DNA of 64,000 nucleotides from Pseudomonas sp. Bc-h (GCF_002080045.1 NZ_MUIN01000017.1:124001-188000), one strand, 5' to 3'. Shown: positions 25,059 through 34,094, numbered from the stretch's first letter. The notes: generated by a model not told the origin, from the letters alone. Translations and numbers: made by a program.

Positions 25059-25064
25059 ATTATA
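25059..25064 (-). promoter_or_regulatory. Candidate -10 element for miaB
   Basis: ATTATA on the plus strand reads TATAAT on the minus strand, 33-38 bases before the miaB ATG. The -35 region is poor. Confidence 0.4.
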
Positions 25065-25107
25065 GTGACCGCGGGCTCGGGTTCCTAGCGTCGTCTAACG
25101 AGCGGCA

Positions 25108-25116
25108 TGCTATAGT
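25108..25116 (+). promoter_or_regulatory. Candidate extended -10 for the DUF1820 gene
   Basis: TGCTATAGT is an extended -10 about 40 bases before the ATG at 25156, divergent from the miaB promoter. No clear -35 is visible. Confidence 0.45.
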
Positions 25117-25155
25117 TCGTGCCCTTTTTCAAACCGCGATCACTGCCTGCCTGTT

Positions 25156-25482
25156 ATGACCAAACGCGAAGCTCCAATCTACAAGGTGATTTTTCTCAAC
25201 CAGGGACAGGTGTTCGAAATGTACGCCAAGCAGATCTATCAAAGTGATCTGTGGGGATTCCTGGAAGTGGAGGAGTTCGTCTTCGGTGAGCGTACGACTG
25301 TGGTGGTAGACCCTAGCGAAGAGAAGCTCAAGGCGCAGTTCGACGGCGTGGTGCGCAGCTTTGTGCCGATGCATTCGATCGTGCGTATCGATGAGGTCGA
25401 GCGGATGGGGACGGCGAAGATCAGTGAGGCGCGTCAGACCGGGAATGTCATGCCGTTTCCGATGCCGATGCCTGATAAGTGA
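25156..25482 (+). CDS. DUF1820 family protein
   Basis: A 108-residue cytoplasmic protein of the uncharacterised DUF1820 family, found widely next to miaB in gammaproteobacteria. It is beta-rich with IYKVIFLNQGQVFEMYAKQI near the start, FVFGERTTVVVDPSEEKLK in the middle and a proline/methionine tail (NVMPFPMPMP). No catalytic motif is visible. It has its own promoter region, divergent from miaB, and is followed by a large inverted-repeat element. Confidence 0.9.
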   Translation: MTKREAPIYKVIFLNQGQVFEMYAKQIYQSDLWGFLEVEEFVFGERTTVVVDPSEEKLKAQFDGVVRSFVPMHSIVRIDEVERMGTAKISEARQTGNVMPFPMPMPDK

Positions 25483-25544
25483 GTTTTTAGCAGGGTTTCT
25501 GCGGCGCTGGGTTTGGGGTGTATATCTGTTATTTGTGGCGCCGG

Positions 25545-25830
25545 TGGGATCTGGCTAACGCCAGACCTGTTTCGCCTTCGGCGAGTTACTTTTGAAAAGC
25601 ACCAAAAGTAACCAAAAGTGCCTGCTCCTGGTTTGGCCCTCGTTCCTCGGGTTCCTTCACTTCGGCGACGCTCCGTGGGCCCGCGCCGAACGGACATCCA
25701 TGTCCTGACGGCGCTCTCGCGGCATCCATGCCGCTCGACCCACTCCACGCCACCTGCGTTCAGCCTGCACCCAAGTCGCGATTGGTGGTGTCTGGAATTT
25801 CGCGCACTTAGAAGCAAGATCAAAAGCCAA
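25545..25830. repeat. Left arm of a large (about 0.86-kb) inverted-repeat element
   Basis: From the TGGGATCTGGCTAACGCCAG start at 25545 to the GTGGTGTCTG end near 25794 this arm is nearly the reverse complement of 26071-26409. Similarity then decays towards 25830. It lacks the 90-bp duplication found in the right arm. The frames across it are open by composition only and have no ribosome binding site or family resemblance. Confidence 0.85.
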
Positions 25831-25854
25831 CGCAGCTCTGGGATTTCACGCGAA

Positions 25855-25971
25855 CCCTGTGGGAGAAGCCGGAGCTGTGCGACGGCAGCGATGCGGTGGG
25901 TCAGTTAGCAGATGAGCCACCAGACCCACCGCCATCGCTGCCGTCGCACAGCTCCGGCGTCTACCACAGGG
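25855..25971. repeat. Nested palindrome inside the inverted-repeat element
   Basis: Positions 25855-25901 and 25923-25971 are reverse complements of each other with few mismatches (left starts CCCTGTGGGAGAAGCCGGAG). The arms are about 47 bases around a 21-base centre. It belongs to the TGTGGGAG family also seen at 11760-11873. Confidence 0.8.
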
Positions 25972-26039
25972 ATTGGTGTCCAACCTCGAGATTTCGGCTC
26001 GACACACAACCCTGCAGTCCGGAGTTCACAGTCGCGTTG

Positions 26040-26409
26040 CCGTTGCCGTTGATCTTCTTACGCAACAGCTCAGACACCACAAATCGCGATTTGGGTGCAG
26101 GCTGAACGCAGGTGGCGTGGAGTGGGCCGAGCGGCATGGATGCCGCGAGAGCGCCGTCAGGACATGGATGTCCGTTCGGCGCGGGCCCAGGCTGAACGCA
26201 GGTGGCGTGGAGTGGGCCGAGCGGCATGGATGCCGCGAGAGCGCCGTCAGGACATGGATGTCCGTTCGGCGCGGGCCCACGGAGCGTCGCCGGAGTGAGG
26301 GTACGGCGACGAAGTAGCCGCCAAACCAGGAGCAAGGACACTTGGTTACTTGGTGTCTTTTCAAGTAACTCGCCGAAGGCGAAACAGGTCTGGCGTTAGC
26401 CAGAACCCA
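26040..26409. repeat. Right arm of the large inverted-repeat element with an internal 90-bp tandem duplication
   Basis: The arm mirrors 25545-25794. Within it 26098-26187 and 26188-26277 are identical 90-bp units (each begins CAGGCTGAACGCAGGTGGCG). The outer end (GCGTTAGCCAGAACCCA, about 26393-26409) matches the left arm's outer end. No gene is apparent. Confidence 0.88.
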
Positions 26410-26411
26410 TC

Positions 26412-26975
26412 TCAGGGCTTGGCGCTATCCGGAAACGGCGCAAAAGGCGTACGCCCCTCGGCTGTCTGCAATTCCAGAAGATACTTGCGGAAAATCTGCC
26501 CCAATACCTGGGTGGCGACTTCCAGATCTTCCTTCTTCATTTGTGCCGAAACTTCGTCGGCCTGATCCAGAGCATCTTCCGAACCGTTCACCGCCGCCAT
26601 CTTCAGCACGATATACGCCTGAATGTTATTGGCCTGCACACCCTCGCCACGGAAAAACATCAGGCCCAATTGATACTGTGCCTGTGCATGCCCCTGTAAC
26701 GAAGCCTGTTCGAAGTAGTTGAGCGCTTGAGTCAGATCGCGCGGCGTACTCTTGCCGTCGTAATAGAACTGTCCCAACTCATATTGTGCCTGCGCATCTC
26801 CGCCTTGAGCCGCCTGCTGGCAGGCCGACAACGCTGCTGGCAGGTTGTCTGGCTGGGTATTCAGGGTGCAACGACCCACCGCTGGGATTAACAACGAGTT
26901 GCCACCTGCATTCGCCAGCAGGGGATGAAGAAGCAACAGGCAGCCCAATGCAAGGGTGCGGCCGGTGCGGTTCAT
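26412..26975 (-). CDS. Exported Sel1/TPR-repeat protein
   Basis: A 187-residue protein starting at ATG 26975 with a signal peptide (LALGCLLLLHPLLANA, cleavage near residue 22). At least two Sel1-type repeats follow (GDAQAQYELGQFYYDGKSTP and GHAQAQYQLGLMFFRGEGV), then a helical C-terminal part. Sel1 repeats mediate protein contacts; no enzyme domain is present. It is downstream of hemL in the same direction with a 200-bp gap. Its 3' end abuts the inverted-repeat element by three bases. Confidence 0.85.
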   Translation of the reverse strand: MNRTGRTLALGCLLLLHPLLANAGGNSLLIPAVGRCTLNTQPDNLPAALSACQQAAQGGDAQAQYELGQFYYDGKSTPRDLTQALNYFEQASLQGHAQAQYQLGLMFFRGEGVQANNIQAYIVLKMAAVNGSEDALDQADEVSAQMKKEDLEVATQVLGQIFRKYLLELQTAEGRTPFAPFPDSAKP

Positions 26976-27175
26976 GGAAGTCGACTTACCTCTGAAAAAG
27001 GTGCGGGCATGCCCGTCCAGCGAAACGTGCTGGCTGCGCATTATGAAATAAGCGGGGCCAACCTTACAAAGTCTTTGCTGATTTTCTGCTGCACGGGCTT
27101 GATCAGCCTGTATTCAGGCGCTCAAACCGGTGCGCAGAGGTAAACGTCTAACAAGATAACTCAGAAGTTGGTCGG

Positions 27176-28459
27176 CTATTTCAGTTTGGCAAAAGCCTTC
27201 TCGGCAGCATCCAGCGTCAATTGCAATTCCGCGTCGCCATGGGCAATCGAAGTGAACCCCGCTTCGAATGCGCTTGGCGCCAGGTACACGCCGCCTTCCA
27301 GCATCGCGTGGAAGAAGCGCTTGAAGCGGTCGGCGTCGCTGCTCATCACGTCCTGGAAGGTGACGATCTCTTTGGCATCGGTGAAATACAGTCCGAACAT
27401 CCCGCCTGCCTGGGTGGTCACGAACGGGATGCCCGCCGCATCGGCGCGCTGTTGCAGGCCTTCGAGCATACGGGTCGTGTAGGCGCTCAGTTCATCGTGG
27501 AAACCCGGGCGGCTGATCAGGCGCAACGTGGTCAGGCCCGCGGCCATTGCCAGCGGGTTACCCGACAGCGTACCTGCCTGGTAGACCGGGCCCAGCGGCG
27601 CGATGTGCGACATGATTTCGCGCTTGCCGCCGAAACAGCCGACTGGCATGCCGCCACCGATGATCTTGCCGAAGGTGCTCAGGTCGGGTTTGACGCCGTA
27701 GTAGGCCTGAGCGCCGCCGAGTGCGACGCGGAAGCCGGTCATCACTTCGTCGAAAATCAGCACAACGCCATGCTTGTCGCACTCTTCGCGCAGACCTTGC
27801 AGGAAGCCCGGCGCAGGCGGCACGCAGTTCATGTTGCCCGCCACCGGCTCGACGATGATGCACGCCACTTCCTGGCCGACTTCAGCCAGCATCACTTTAA
27901 CGGCATCGATGTCGTTGAACTGCAGCGTCAGGGTGTGTTTGGCGAAGGCTGCGGGTACGCCCGGAGAACTCGGCACGCCCAGGGTCAGTGCACCTGAACC
28001 GGCTTTGACCAGCAGGCTGTCGGAGTGGCCGTGGTAGCAGCCTTCGAATTTGATGATGCTGTCGCGGCCGGTGAAACCCCGGGCCAGACGAATCGCGCTC
28101 ATGGTCGCTTCGGTCCCGGAACTGACCATGCGCACCATTTCCATCGACGGCACGATCGAGCAGACCAGATCGGCCATCTCGGTTTCCATGGCGGTCGGGG
28201 CGCCGTAGGACAACCCGTGTTCCAGTTGCTTGCGCACGGCGTCCAGTACGTCCGGGTGGCTGTGGCCGAGAATCATCGGGCCCCAGGAACCGACGTAATC
28301 CACATAACGCTTGTCGTCTTCGTCGGTGACGTAGGCGCCCGCAGCGTGCTTGAAGAACAACGGGGTGCCGCCCACGCTCTTGAAGGCGCGAACCGGCGAG
28401 TTGACGCCGCCGGGGATGTGTTTCTGGGCATTGGCGAACAGGGTTTCAGAACGGGACAT
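27176..28459 (-). CDS. hemL: Glutamate-1-semialdehyde 2,1-aminomutase
   Basis: HemL is the pyridoxal-phosphate enzyme converting glutamate-1-semialdehyde to 5-aminolevulinate in the C5 heme pathway. The start at 28459 gives 427 residues, the normal length (MSRSETLFANAQKHIPGGVN). The PLP-binding lysine is Lys265 in FGKIIGGGMP; SSGTEATMSAIRLAR and IFDEVMTGFR are also family hallmarks. The frame is open nine codons further upstream, but that adds non-conserved sequence. It is third after thiD and thiE on the minus strand. Confidence 0.97.
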   Translation of the reverse strand: MSRSETLFANAQKHIPGGVNSPVRAFKSVGGTPLFFKHAAGAYVTDEDDKRYVDYVGSWGPMILGHSHPDVLDAVRKQLEHGLSYGAPTAMETEMADLVCSIVPSMEMVRMVSSGTEATMSAIRLARGFTGRDSIIKFEGCYHGHSDSLLVKAGSGALTLGVPSSPGVPAAFAKHTLTLQFNDIDAVKVMLAEVGQEVACIIVEPVAGNMNCVPPAPGFLQGLREECDKHGVVLIFDEVMTGFRVALGGAQAYYGVKPDLSTFGKIIGGGMPVGCFGGKREIMSHIAPLGPVYQAGTLSGNPLAMAAGLTTLRLISRPGFHDELSAYTTRMLEGLQQRADAAGIPFVTTQAGGMFGLYFTDAKEIVTFQDVMSSDADRFKRFFHAMLEGGVYLAPSAFEAGFTSIAHGDAELQLTLDAAEKAFAKLK

Positions 28460-28516
28460 GATGAGGTCTCTGTTTGAATCGGTCATGAAGGGGAGAGCGG
28501 TCGGCCCGAAACGGGG

Positions 28517-29143
28517 TCAGGCCGACTTGAACAAATCGTTGAAAGCACGGGCGCGGCGCGTGACTTCCTGGGGGGTGTCAGCACCGAACAGGCCATGCAC
28601 CACCGCAAGCAGGTCGGCGCCATGGGCCACCAGCGGCGCGGCGTTTTCCAGGGTGATGCCGCCGATAACGGCGATTGGCAATTGAATGCGTTTGCGCGCC
28701 TGATCGAGCATGTCCAGGCTGCAAGCCGGAGCGCCGGGCTTGGTGTTGGAGTTGAAGAAACGTCCGAAAGCGACATAGGTCGCGCCGTCAGCTTTCGCTT
28801 TGTCGGCCAGTTCAACCTGCGAGTGGCAGGTAGCGCCGACGATGGCCTTGTGGCCAAGCAGCGCGCGGGCGTCCGGCAGCGAGCCGTCGGTTTGCCCAAG
28901 ATGAACGCCAACGCCCAGCCGGGCTGCAACTTCGGCATCATCGTTGATGATCAGGCGGGTCTTGTAGCGCTCGCACAGTCTGAGCAGTTCCGATGCTTCG
29001 CGCAGGCGTCTGGTTTCATCGCCGGATTTGTCGCGGTATTGCAGCAGGGTCACGCCGCCATCAAGCGCCGCTTCGACATAGGACAGGAATTTGCCGGCCA
29101 ACAGCTGGCTGTCGGTCACGGCATACAAGCCACGTAGTTTCAT
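28517..29143 (-). CDS. thiE: Thiamine-phosphate synthase
   Basis: ThiE couples hydroxymethylpyrimidine diphosphate with the thiazole phosphate to give thiamine monophosphate. The 208-residue TIM-barrel has LLQYRDKSGD, LIINDDAEVAARLGVGVHLG, and PIAVIGGITLENA. A TTG one codon upstream (29146) is open, but ATG 29143 is preferred. It lies 24 bases after thiD and 57 before hemL, suggesting one transcript linking thiamine and heme genes, the usual Pseudomonas order. Confidence 0.96.
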   Translation of the reverse strand: MKLRGLYAVTDSQLLAGKFLSYVEAALDGGVTLLQYRDKSGDETRRLREASELLRLCERYKTRLIINDDAEVAARLGVGVHLGQTDGSLPDARALLGHKAIVGATCHSQVELADKAKADGATYVAFGRFFNSNTKPGAPACSLDMLDQARKRIQLPIAVIGGITLENAAPLVAHGADLLAVVHGLFGADTPQEVTRRARAFNDLFKSA

Positions 29144-29167
29144 CAAGGGTGCCTCTTTTTCGTGGCG

Positions 29168-29965
29168 TTACGAGCAGAAATCCAGCGGCAGACGACGGGG
29201 TACGAACTGGCCTTTGCCCAATTGTTCGGCGTCGCGCAGTGTGCGCCAAGTGTAGTCGAGCGCGGTTTGCACGGCGCTGATCACGTCTTGTCCCAGAGCG
29301 AGACGACCGGCCAGTGCGCTGGCCAGCGTGCAGCCGGAACCGTGATAGCTGCCGGGCAGGCGCTGACAGGTAAAAGTGCGTGTTTCGCCGCCACGTATAT
29401 AAAGACGGTTGTGCACTTCCTGCTCGTCGCCATGGCCGCCAGTGATGAGCAGGTGCTCGCAGAACGGCAACAGTTTTTCCGCACACTCATCGGCCGTGCC
29501 TTGCGGCAGCTCGGCGAGAATCCGTGCTTCCGGCAGGTTCGGCGTGGCAATGGTCGCCAGCGGCAGCAGCCGTTCGCGCATCGCGTAACCGACTTCGTCC
29601 TTGCCCAGCCGTCCACCACCACCGGCGCGCAACACGGGGTCGCATACCAATGGCAAGTGTGGATGGGCCTGAAGCAACTCGACGACGGTGTCGACCATTT
29701 CCAGCGAGCCGAGCATGCCCAGCTTCACGGCTGCGACGGTCGAGTCGTTGAGCACGGCATTGGCCTGAGCCATGACCCACTCACGGTCCAGAACCCGGAA
29801 GTCGGTGACGTTCACGGTGTCCTGAACGGTCAGGGCGGTGACTGCGGGGGCGGCATGACAACCCTGAGCGAGCAGGGCTTCGATATCTGCCTGCAAGCCG
29901 GCGCCGCCACTAGGGTCGTGGCCGGAGAGACAGAGGACAACAGGGCGGGAGCTATAGATATTCAT
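29168..29965 (-). CDS. thiD: Hydroxymethylpyrimidine/phosphomethylpyrimidine kinase
   Basis: ThiD phosphorylates hydroxymethylpyrimidine twice to supply ThiE. The 265-residue ribokinase-fold protein starts at ATG 29965, six codons inside the longest frame, giving the family opening VVLCLSGHDPSGGAGLQADI. The catalytic C-terminal segment GSGCTLASALAGRLALG has the anion hole and base Cys typical of ThiD. It heads thiD-thiE-hemL and is divergent from the LadS-like kinase gene. Confidence 0.96.
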   Translation of the reverse strand: MNIYSSRPVVLCLSGHDPSGGAGLQADIEALLAQGCHAAPAVTALTVQDTVNVTDFRVLDREWVMAQANAVLNDSTVAAVKLGMLGSLEMVDTVVELLQAHPHLPLVCDPVLRAGGGGRLGKDEVGYAMRERLLPLATIATPNLPEARILAELPQGTADECAEKLLPFCEHLLITGGHGDEQEVHNRLYIRGGETRTFTCQRLPGSYHGSGCTLASALAGRLALGQDVISAVQTALDYTWRTLRDAEQLGKGQFVPRRLPLDFCS

Positions 29966-30327
29966 GGTGCGCGAGCTTACCACTAAAGCTTTTGCCGGGC
30001 CGCTGGTCGGCCACAGATTTTTCCGGGGTAACGGCTCAAGGGCTCTGGCGTGCGCTTTGTAGCGTCAACAGTGCCAGTCGTCCTGAAAGGCAAACGAAAG
30101 CTTGGCGTGGGACGATTTAGATGGTGTCATCTAGCTATCAATCGCTATGCTGTTGGCTTAGTTTGTCTGTCCCTGCCAGAAGAGTGAATGCAAGTGCGTT
30201 GCCCGTTCAGCCTGTTGACCAATTTCTCGGTTGTGCCGAGGGTTCGGGGTGTGACCCGGATCAGGATGTTGTCTCCAATGGACCGGGGGATTCGCCACGC
30301 CGCCCAGACGAATGCGGGCGGTGTTGC
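29966..30327. other. Divergent intergenic region between thiD and the LadS-like kinase
   Basis: A 362-bp stretch. The kinase frame is open across part of it (from 30121), but the encoded sequence lacks conserved character. I see no thiamine riboswitch-like core and no clear promoter. A short inverted segment GGGTTCGGGGTGTGACCC lies near 30239-30256. Confidence 0.4.
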
Positions 30328-32286
30328 ATGCGCGTTCTACTGACCCTGCTTCTGGTTCTGCTGCCCATGCTGGCGAGCGCGGTGGAGTTCGACGAACACA
30401 CGCGCAACTTGTCATTGGGCCGTGCGACCCAGGTATTCGAAGACCCGACCGGCACCGCAACTATCGAAGAGGTTTCTTCGGTCGAAGGTGCCGCGAAGTT
30501 TGTTGCGCTGGATGCCGGCTCGCTCAATGCCGGTTATTCGCGTTCGGCGTATTGGCTGAAGGTGGAGCTGACGTATCGGCCGCGCAATCCGGTGGCTTCC
30601 GCCGACTGGTTGCTGGAACTGGCCTATCCGCCGATGGATCATGTCGACCTCTATCTTGCCAGCGACACCGCGCAGCCGAGCCTGACCTGGCAGACCGGCG
30701 ACATGCTGCCGTTCAACAGCCGGCAGATAAAACAGAACAACTATCTGTTCGATCTGAACCTGCAACCTCACGAGACCAAAACCGCTTACGTGCGGGTTGC
30801 CAGTCATGGATCGGTCCAGGCGCCGCTCAACCTCTGGGCCAGCCACGCTTATATAGAAGAGCAGCCGTCGCGGCTGTACATCCTCGGGATGATCTATGGC
30901 GTGCTGGCGGTCATGCTGGTTTACAACCTGTTCATTTACCTGAGCGTGCGCGACACCAGCTACCTCTATTACATCCTCTACATCACCTGCTTCGGTCTGT
31001 ATCAGGTGTCGGTGAATGGCGCAGGCATCGAGTTCCTTTGGCCGGACAACCCGTGGTGGGCCAATACGTCCACCACCTTCCTGATCGCAGCAGCGATTCT
31101 GTTCGCCAGCCAGTTCGCCCGCAAATTCCTGCAGACACCGAGGCTCGGTTGCTGGCTCGACTCTCCGCTGCTGCTGATGATGGCCTGCGCTGCGCTGATC
31201 ATGGTCCTGTCGTTGACCATGGACTACGGCATTGCGCTGCGTCTGGTGACGGCGCTGGTGCTGATCTTTACGCCCATCATATTGCTGATCGGTATCGTCG
31301 CCTGGCTCAAGGGGCGGCGTGTCGCGCGTTATTTCATCTTTGCCTGGTCGGCGTTTCTCGTGGGTGGGGTGATCAACGCCACGATGCTGCTGGGGCATCT
31401 GCCGAACAACTTCTGGACCATGTACGCCAGCCAGATTGGCTCGGTGGTGGAGGTTGCACTGTTGTCGCTGGCGTTGGCTGACCGCATCAACACCATGCGC
31501 GAGCGTCAGACCCAGATCATGGCGCAGTCGAGCAAGGATCTGGAGAAGCTCAACCAGCAACTGGCCGTGAGTAACCGGCTGAAGGATGAGTTCCTCGCAA
31601 CACTGACCCACGAGCTGCGCACGCCGATGAACGGGGTGATCGGCTCGCTCGAACTGATGCAAATGGACGGCGCGGAAGACGAAATCGAGCTATACCGCCA
31701 GACCGCTGCAGATTCCGCGCAAAACATGATGGGCATCGTCAACGGCATTCTGACGTTGACCGAGTTGCAGGCCGGGCGTATCTGCGTGCAGACCGAGGCC
31801 TTCAGCCTGCGTCATCTGCTGTTTCAGGTGCGCAGTGCGTTCGAACCCTTGGCTCGCGCCAAGGCACTGACCCTAAGCGTTGAAGTGGATGAAGAGCTGC
31901 CGGACAGCCTGCAAGGCGACTCCTTCAAGCTGCGCCAATGCCTGGAATGCCTGATGGACAATGCGGTCAAGTTCACCAAAAGCGGCTCGATCCGCATTCG
32001 CGTCAACGGGCAATGCACCGATGCGCAACATGTGAGGCTGCTGGTGGATGTGATCGACACCGGCATTGGCTTCACTCGCCTGGATGAAGAGACGCTTTAC
32101 GCCAACTTCTATCAGGTGGATGGCTCGATGACTCGCGAGTATGGCGGTCTGGGAATTGGTCTGGCGATCTGCAGACAGCTGATTGAATTGCAGGGCGGAC
32201 GCTTGAGCCACCAGTCAGAGCCGGGCAACGGCAGTCAGTTCCGGTTGAGTCTGAATGTGTTGCGGGGGGCGACGCCCGCCCTATAA
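30328..32286 (+). CDS. ladS: LadS-like 7TMR-DISM sensor histidine kinase without receiver domain
   Basis: A 652-residue inner-membrane kinase. The order is signal peptide (1-18), periplasmic 7TMR-DISMED2 sensor (about 25-165), seven membrane segments (about 185-390), a HisKA domain with phospho-acceptor His428 in LTHELRTPMNG, and a HATPase domain (about 530-645) with LMDNAVKFTK and GGLGIGLAICRQLIE. In P. aeruginosa LadS, next to thiD, feeds the GacS/GacA-Rsm cascade and ends in a receiver domain. Here the protein stops right after the ATPase domain and a terminator follows. Start chosen at ATG 30328 because it opens the signal peptide. The symbol is inferred from context and architecture. Confidence 0.85.
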   Translation: MRVLLTLLLVLLPMLASAVEFDEHTRNLSLGRATQVFEDPTGTATIEEVSSVEGAAKFVALDAGSLNAGYSRSAYWLKVELTYRPRNPVASADWLLELAYPPMDHVDLYLASDTAQPSLTWQTGDMLPFNSRQIKQNNYLFDLNLQPHETKTAYVRVASHGSVQAPLNLWASHAYIEEQPSRLYILGMIYGVLAVMLVYNLFIYLSVRDTSYLYYILYITCFGLYQVSVNGAGIEFLWPDNPWWANTSTTFLIAAAILFASQFARKFLQTPRLGCWLDSPLLLMMACAALIMVLSLTMDYGIALRLVTALVLIFTPIILLIGIVAWLKGRRVARYFIFAWSAFLVGGVINATMLLGHLPNNFWTMYASQIGSVVEVALLSLALADRINTMRERQTQIMAQSSKDLEKLNQQLAVSNRLKDEFLATLTHELRTPMNGVIGSLELMQMDGAEDEIELYRQTAADSAQNMMGIVNGILTLTELQAGRICVQTEAFSLRHLLFQVRSAFEPLARAKALTLSVEVDEELPDSLQGDSFKLRQCLECLMDNAVKFTKSGSIRIRVNGQCTDAQHVRLLVDVIDTGIGFTRLDEETLYANFYQVDGSMTREYGGLGIGLAICRQLIELQGGRLSHQSEPGNGSQFRLSLNVLRGATPAL

Positions 32287-32312
32287 GTACTGTGGATGCG
32301 AGTTGGCAAGGG

Positions 32313-32349
32313 CAAAAGCGCCGTCATTTAGTCGTCTATGGCGCTTTTG
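32313..32349 (+). terminator. Terminator after the LadS-like kinase gene
   Basis: CAAAAGCGCC (32313-32322) pairs with GGCGCTTTTG (32340-32349) around a 17-base loop. The A/T-rich outer stem can act in either direction. Confidence 0.7.
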
Positions 32350-32422
32350 TCGGGTTCGGGTGCGTGATTCACTGGGCTTCATCTGCGCCACAGCCGCGCG
32401 CTGACCGGAATGGAGCCCACTC

Positions 32423-34072
32423 ATGAATTTGCACCAGTTCGCCGAAACTCATGACGTCACCAACCAGCCACCTACGCTGGACGGTACCAACCTCTACCGC
32501 ATCGACCTGCCGTTGCAGGAGTGGTCGCAACGATTCGGTGCCGGATGGGCGCAGTCGAAGATCGACGCCTACGGTGCACTTGCAGGTGGCCCACTGATGG
32601 AGGCCGGTTTTCTGGCCAATCAGAACAAACCGGTGTTCGCCAGCCACGACCGCTACGGTCACCGTATCGATCTGGTGGAGTTTCATCCCGCCTACCACCA
32701 ACTGATGCAGACCGCTGTCGAGCACGGTATTCCATCGTCGCCCTGGACCGATCCGCGAGAGGGCGCCCACGTCGCTCGCGCTGCGATGAGTTACCTGCAC
32801 ACCCAGGCCGAAGCCGGTAGCGGTTGTCCGCTGACCATGACTTTCGCCAGCGTCCCTGCGCTCAAGCTTCAGCCTGACCTTGCCGAGCTGTGGCTACCGA
32901 AAATCCTCGCCACCCGATACGACCCGCGCAACGTCGGTATTGCCCACAAGGCCGGGGCCACGATCGGCATGGCCATGACCGAGAAACAGGGCGGCACCGA
33001 TGTGCGTGCGAACACCACTCGCGCGTACCCGGTCGGCCAGCCCGGGCCGGGTCAGGCGTATGAGCTGGTGGGACACAAGTGGTTCTGTTCGGCGCCGATG
33101 TGCGATGCGTTCCTGACCCTGGCCCAGACTGAAAAAGGCCTGACCTGTTTTCTGCTGCCGCGTCATCGCCCGGACGACACCCGCAACGAGTTCTATATCC
33201 AGCGTTTGAAGAACAAACTCGGCAACTGGTCCAACGCCTCCAGCGAAGTCGAGTTCCGCGGCGCGCTGGCGTGGATGGTCGGCGAAGAGGGGCGCGGTGT
33301 GCCAACCATCATCGAAATGGTGGCCATGACCCGCTTCGATTGCATGACCGGCTCCAGCGCCCTGATGCGTCAGGCGCTGACCCAGGCCGCGCACCATTGC
33401 GCCCATCGTACCGTCAGCGGCCGCTTGCTCAGCGAACAGCCTTTGATGCAGAACGTCCTGGCCGACCTGGCGTTGGAAAGCGAAGCGGCGCTGGCGCTGA
33501 CCTTGCGCATGGGGCGGGCGCTGGAACGGCTGGATGACGCGCACGAAGCGCATTTCGCCCGGCTGGTGACGGCGGTGGGCAAATACTGGATCTGCAAACG
33601 CGCGCCCGCGATGATCAACGAAGCTGCGGAGTGCATGGGCGGTGCCGGGTATGTGGAAGACACCATCCTGCCGCGTCTTTATCGAGAAGCGCCGGTCAAC
33701 TCGACGTGGGAGGGTTCTGGCAACGTGCAATGCCTGGATGTGCTTCGCGCGCTGTCCAAGGAGCCTGGCGTCCTCGACGCGCTGTTCGATGAACTGGGCG
33801 ACGGTCACGGCGACAAGCGTCTGGCGGCGCATATCGAGCAACTGAAAAACGCTTTCAAGGACACCGGTGACATCCAGTACCGCGCTCGGCAGCTGACCGA
33901 AGACATTGCGCTGGGTTTGCAGGCGAAGTTGTTGCTCGAAGCGGGCAATTCGGTGGTCAGCGACGGTTTCATCGCGGGGCGTATCGCACAGCCTGGGCGA
34001 GTGTATGGCGCGCTGCCCCGAGGGGTGGATGTCGAGGCGCTGGTGGCAAGGTCTTCGCCGCAGATGCTTTGA
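32423..34072 (+). CDS. AidB-like acyl-CoA dehydrogenase family protein
   Basis: A 549-residue flavoprotein of the AidB branch of acyl-CoA dehydrogenases. The order is an N-terminal AidB-type domain (about 1-175), middle and C-terminal dehydrogenase domains, and a helical tail (about 440-549). Recognisable blocks are GIAHKAGATIGMAMTEKQGG (binding loop), HKWFCSAPMCDAFL, and AAECMGGAGYVEDTILPRLY. E. coli AidB is induced by alkylation damage and binds DNA through its C-terminal domain; whether this relative protects DNA or oxidises an acyl-CoA cannot be told from sequence. It is monocistronic between ladS and amn. Confidence 0.88.
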   Translation: MNLHQFAETHDVTNQPPTLDGTNLYRIDLPLQEWSQRFGAGWAQSKIDAYGALAGGPLMEAGFLANQNKPVFASHDRYGHRIDLVEFHPAYHQLMQTAVEHGIPSSPWTDPREGAHVARAAMSYLHTQAEAGSGCPLTMTFASVPALKLQPDLAELWLPKILATRYDPRNVGIAHKAGATIGMAMTEKQGGTDVRANTTRAYPVGQPGPGQAYELVGHKWFCSAPMCDAFLTLAQTEKGLTCFLLPRHRPDDTRNEFYIQRLKNKLGNWSNASSEVEFRGALAWMVGEEGRGVPTIIEMVAMTRFDCMTGSSALMRQALTQAAHHCAHRTVSGRLLSEQPLMQNVLADLALESEAALALTLRMGRALERLDDAHEAHFARLVTAVGKYWICKRAPAMINEAAECMGGAGYVEDTILPRLYREAPVNSTWEGSGNVQCLDVLRALSKEPGVLDALFDELGDGHGDKRLAAHIEQLKNAFKDTGDIQYRARQLTEDIALGLQAKLLLEAGNSVVSDGFIAGRIAQPGRVYGALPRGVDVEALVARSSPQML

Positions 34073-34094
34073 TGAGGACTGATCATGGGCGTTT

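Noticed and set aside
25961..26364. Open frames with a repeated 30-residue motif in the inverted-repeat element
   Set aside because: The repeat in the translation is simply the 90-bp DNA duplication, which keeps every frame open because 90 is divisible by three. No start signal or protein family supports coding.
29966..30327. Thiamine pyrophosphate riboswitch near thiD/thiE
   Set aside because: No sequence resembling the conserved TPP-aptamer core was seen on either strand, and in Pseudomonas such an element is expected upstream of thiC.
30121..30327. N-terminal extension of the LadS-like kinase
   Set aside because: The frame is open, but the extra 69 residues are Cys/Pro/Ser-rich and precede a complete signal peptide that begins at 30328.
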